A stretch of DNA of 55,996 nt from Gammaproteobacteria bacterium (GTDB lineage: Bacteria; Pseudomonadota; Gammaproteobacteria; Steroidobacterales; Steroidobacteraceae): assembly GCA_028293805.1 (NCBI GenBank), contig JAQGOC010000278.1, forward strand, positions 1-55,996, read 5' to 3'. Under the pieces are notes generated by a model that saw only the letters and a list, made by a program, of their open reading frames with translations, made no database searches and had not been told where the DNA came from. The position numbers were made by a program, and so were the translations under genes. Below are positions 53,887-55,996 of the stretch, piece after piece (position 1 is the first letter of the stretch; each line of letters opens with the position of its first letter).

Positions 53887-55208
53887 TGGAGTCGCTCGAT
53901 CGGTGGATCGACCGGCAGTACCGGCACGCGGTCGCCGCCATGCTGCCGAGCATCTCGCCGGTCGGAATCGTGAAACAGCGGCCCGGCTTCGGCCAGACGG
54001 TGGTGCCGAAGAAGGGCTCGATCGTGGCCTCGCCCGTGCTGGCGGCCTATGACCCGGACCCGGATTATTTCTTCCACTGGTACCGGGATTCGGCGGTCGT
54101 CATCGACGCGCTGCGTGTGTTGTTTGAAGAGGGCCGCGTCGGATCTCACGAGGCGCTCGAGCACTTCCGCGACTTCGTCGGTTTCAGCCTGTCGCTGCAG
54201 GAGCTGGACGGACGGCCACTCGTTGCGGCACCCGCCTGGCGTACGCAGGTCACGGCGGATTTCGAAAAGTTCGTGCGCACCGTCGCGGACCTCGAGTCGA
54301 TTTGGGGCGAGGGGGTCGCCGCGGAGGCACGGGTGAATCCGGACGGGACGCTCGACATCTCGAATTGGGCACGGCCGCAGCACGACGGCCCGCCGCTGAG
54401 GGCACTCGCCGTACTGAGATGGGCGCGCACTACTTCTTTCGACGCTGAGCTGGATGCCGCGGCAGCAGCCCTCCTCCGGGCCGATCTCGCCTTCACGCGC
54501 CAGCGCTGGCGCACCCCTTCCATTGATATCTGGGAGGAGGAAAAGGGGCTGCACTACTACACACTGCGCATCAGTGCCGCGGCACTGAAGGAGGGCGCCG
54601 GCTGGCTGGACCAGCACGGCGATACCCGGGAAGCGCAGCTTTGCCGCGCGGATGCGGAAAGCCTGCTGCGAATGCTCGACGGGTACTGGCTTCCCGAGGA
54701 GGGACATTACCGCTCGCGTGTTCTGGAAAGCGGAGCGCGCTCCCCGAAGGAGCTCGACATTGCCGTCATTTTTGCGGCGCTACACGGGGCGGGGGACGAG
54801 AGGACACATTCCGTACACGACGCACGGATGCATGCGACACTCGCCCGGCTGGAAGCTCTGTTTGATGTGCAATACGCGATCAACCGGGATCGGGACGCTG
54901 GGAGGGGACCCGCCATGGGGCGTTATGCGGGCGACGTGTACTATTCGGGGGGCGCCTATTATTTCTCGACGCTGGCGGCCGCCGAATTCTGTTTCCGCGC
55001 GGCCGTTGGGCGGGATGATCGGGCGCACTTCATCCAACGCGGGGATGCCTTCCTGGAAACCGTGCGCGCCTTTACGCCTCCGAGCGGCGACATGTCGGAA
55101 CAGTTCGATCAAAAGACCGGCGCGCAGACCTCCGCGAAACATCTCGCGTGGAGTTATGCCGCTTTCATTACTTGCGTCGCTGCGCGTCGCGGCCTCCTGA
55201 ACCGTTAG
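53886..55208 (+). CDS. GH15 family glucoamylase-like enzyme
   Basis: This 440-residue protein is a glycoside hydrolase family 15 member. Motifs include DPDYFFHWYRDSAVVIDAL near residue 58, DISNWARPQHDGPPLRALAVL near 155, the family signature SIDIWEEEKGLHYYTLRISA near 213, with the general-acid Glu, and SGDMSEQFDQKTGAQTSAKHLAWSYAAF near 400, with the base Glu. Characterised GH15 enzymes release glucose from alpha-glucans. No signal peptide or starch-binding domain is present. Its start overlaps the GH144 stop (TGATG), so translation is coupled. A longer frame from 53793 is not homologous. Confidence 0.92.
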   Translation: MESLDRWIDRQYRHAVAAMLPSISPVGIVKQRPGFGQTVVPKKGSIVASPVLAAYDPDPDYFFHWYRDSAVVIDALRVLFEEGRVGSHEALEHFRDFVGFSLSLQELDGRPLVAAPAWRTQVTADFEKFVRTVADLESIWGEGVAAEARVNPDGTLDISNWARPQHDGPPLRALAVLRWARTTSFDAELDAAAAALLRADLAFTRQRWRTPSIDIWEEEKGLHYYTLRISAAALKEGAGWLDQHGDTREAQLCRADAESLLRMLDGYWLPEEGHYRSRVLESGARSPKELDIAVIFAALHGAGDERTHSVHDARMHATLARLEALFDVQYAINRDRDAGRGPAMGRYAGDVYYSGGAYYFSTLAAAEFCFRAAVGRDDRAHFIQRGDAFLETVRAFTPPSGDMSEQFDQKTGAQTSAKHLAWSYAAFITCVAARRGLLNR

Positions 55209-55222
55209 CGGCTACGCTGGAT

Positions 55223-55996
55223 ATGCCCGGCACGCTGACAGAAGAGCCAGAAGAAGTCGTCGACGCCGCGGCACAGAGGGAGGAGGCCGCCCAGTCGGGC
55301 CTCGTGCGGCAGATGGGTCAGATGATCCGGGCCATCGCCGCCTCCGGAGTGGGAAGGGCCCTCGTTCTGCTCATGACCGCGGTCTTTCTGATCATCGTCC
55401 TCACGGCGTACGGCCAGATTCGCCTCAACCGCTGGAACAAGCCGTTCTATGACGCGCTGTCGCGCCGCGACTTCCACGACTTTCTCGTCCAGCTAGGGGT
55501 GTTCTTCGTGATCGCCGCGGCGCTGCTCATCCTGAACGTGGCGCAGAAATGGCTGGGCGAGATGTTGAAACTCAAGCTCCGCGAGGGCCTCGTCCACGAT
55601 CTCGTCCGGGACTGGATGCTGCCGCGCCGGGCTTTCTGGCTCGCCAATGCCGGCCCGATGGGTGTCAACCCGGACCAGCGCATGCACGAGGATGCGCGCA
55701 AGCTGTGTGAGCTGTCAGCCGATCTGGGTATGGGCCTGTTGCAGGCGTCGATTCTGTTCGCCACCTTCGCGGGCATCCTGTGGAATCTGTCCCAGGGCTT
55801 CATTTTTCGCATTGCGGACCGGGACTATGCGGTGCCGGGCTTCATGGTGTGGGCCGCCGTGATCTACGCGGGCGCCGGATCTCTCATGAGCTATTGGGTG
55901 GGACGCAGCCTCATCAACCGGAACTCGGAGCGTTATGCGCGCGAAGCGGATCTGCGTTTTTCGCTCGTGCGCGTCAACGAGCATCTCGACGGCATT
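55223..55996 (+). CDS. ABC transporter permease/ATP-binding protein, SbmA/BacA (YddA) type, 5' part
   Basis: The visible 258 residues are the N-terminal membrane part of an ABC_membrane_2-type transporter. They begin MPGTLTEEPEEVVDAAAQRE, then have a helix LVLLMTAVFLIIVLTAYGQI, the conserved LNRWNKPFYDALSRRDFHDFL near residue 70, WMLPRRAFWLANAG, NPDQRMHEDARKLCELSADLGMGLLQ near 150 and YWVGRSLINRNSERYAREADLRFSLVRVNEHLDGI at the cut. The helix-loop NPDQR motif is typical of this group. The nucleotide-binding domain lies beyond the window. It starts 14 bp after the GH15 stop, so it is probably in the same operon. Confidence 0.9.
   Translation, partial: MPGTLTEEPEEVVDAAAQREEAAQSGLVRQMGQMIRAIAASGVGRALVLLMTAVFLIIVLTAYGQIRLNRWNKPFYDALSRRDFHDFLVQLGVFFVIAAALLILNVAQKWLGEMLKLKLREGLVHDLVRDWMLPRRAFWLANAGPMGVNPDQRMHEDARKLCELSADLGMGLLQASILFATFAGILWNLSQGFIFRIADRDYAVPGFMVWAAVIYAGAGSLMSYWVGRSLINRNSERYAREADLRFSLVRVNEHLDGI

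Noticed and set aside
1..55996. CRISPR arrays, insertion sequences, tRNA or prophage genes
   Set aside because: No regularly spaced direct repeats, transposase or integrase frames, or tRNA-like T-loop/acceptor patterns were seen on reading both strands.

Overview
The window is a GC-rich chromosomal segment with dense, uniform coding and no insertion sequences, tRNA/rRNA genes or CRISPR arrays that I can see. Gene content fits a free-living, aerobic proteobacterium, most likely a gammaproteobacterium of the Steroidobacter/Xanthomonadales type: proton-pumping complex I, polyamine and tyrosine catabolism, glyoxylate-shunt malate synthase G, a large beta-propeller GGDEF sensor and a cyclic beta-glucan synthase. 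The taxonomic placement is inferred from gene content only.

Layout. 1-3936: end of the complex I operon (nuoL partial, nuoM, nuoN). 4002-5777: a small WXXGXW-repeat envelope protein and an MFS transporter. 5887-10000: a minus-strand polyamine operon (gamma-glutamylputrescine oxidase-like, glutamate-putrescine ligase-like, SpuC-like aminotransferase). 10001-10650: long non-coding gap with a nested inverted repeat. 10651-13424: secreted M20 peptidase, a relict chemoreceptor-like fragment, a DUF3237 protein and a membrane-anchored protein with seven 15-bp repeats. 13580-16842: MarR regulator divergent from hmgA-fahA, with a perfect 20-bp palindromic operator. 16902-20613: a small exported protein divergent from a 1050-aa periplasmic-propeller diguanylate cyclase. 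20701-28999: queuosine precursor transporter, a 51-residue DUF3096 gene, GST, outer-membrane channel, glycine-rich protein, alpha/beta hydrolase, HAD hydrolase and MHS-type MFS transporter, closed by a strong hairpin. 29036-33685: pirin/LysR pair, threonine dehydratase with a ParA-like ATPase, UBP zinc-finger protein and Crp/Fnr regulator.

33706-46191: cyclic beta-1,2-glucan synthase (about 2858 aa), preceded by a two-gene transglutaminase unit and a CPA2 antiporter carrying USP domains. 46307-49115: glcB divergent from a GlcG/HbpS protein. 49173-50039: EamA transporter. 50076-55996: GH3 beta-glucosidase divergent from GH144, GH15 and a partial SbmA/BacA-type ABC transporter.

The most coherent theme is beta-1,2-glucan metabolism. 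A GT84-GH144-GH94 synthase and a stand-alone GH144 endo-beta-1,2-glucanase family enzyme lie within 20 kb of each other, with a GH3 beta-glucosidase able in principle to finish degradation. The synthase has an odd 5' end: homology runs about 125 codons upstream of the first conventional start codon with no ATG/GTG/TTG available, so it either starts at CTG or carries a frameshift.
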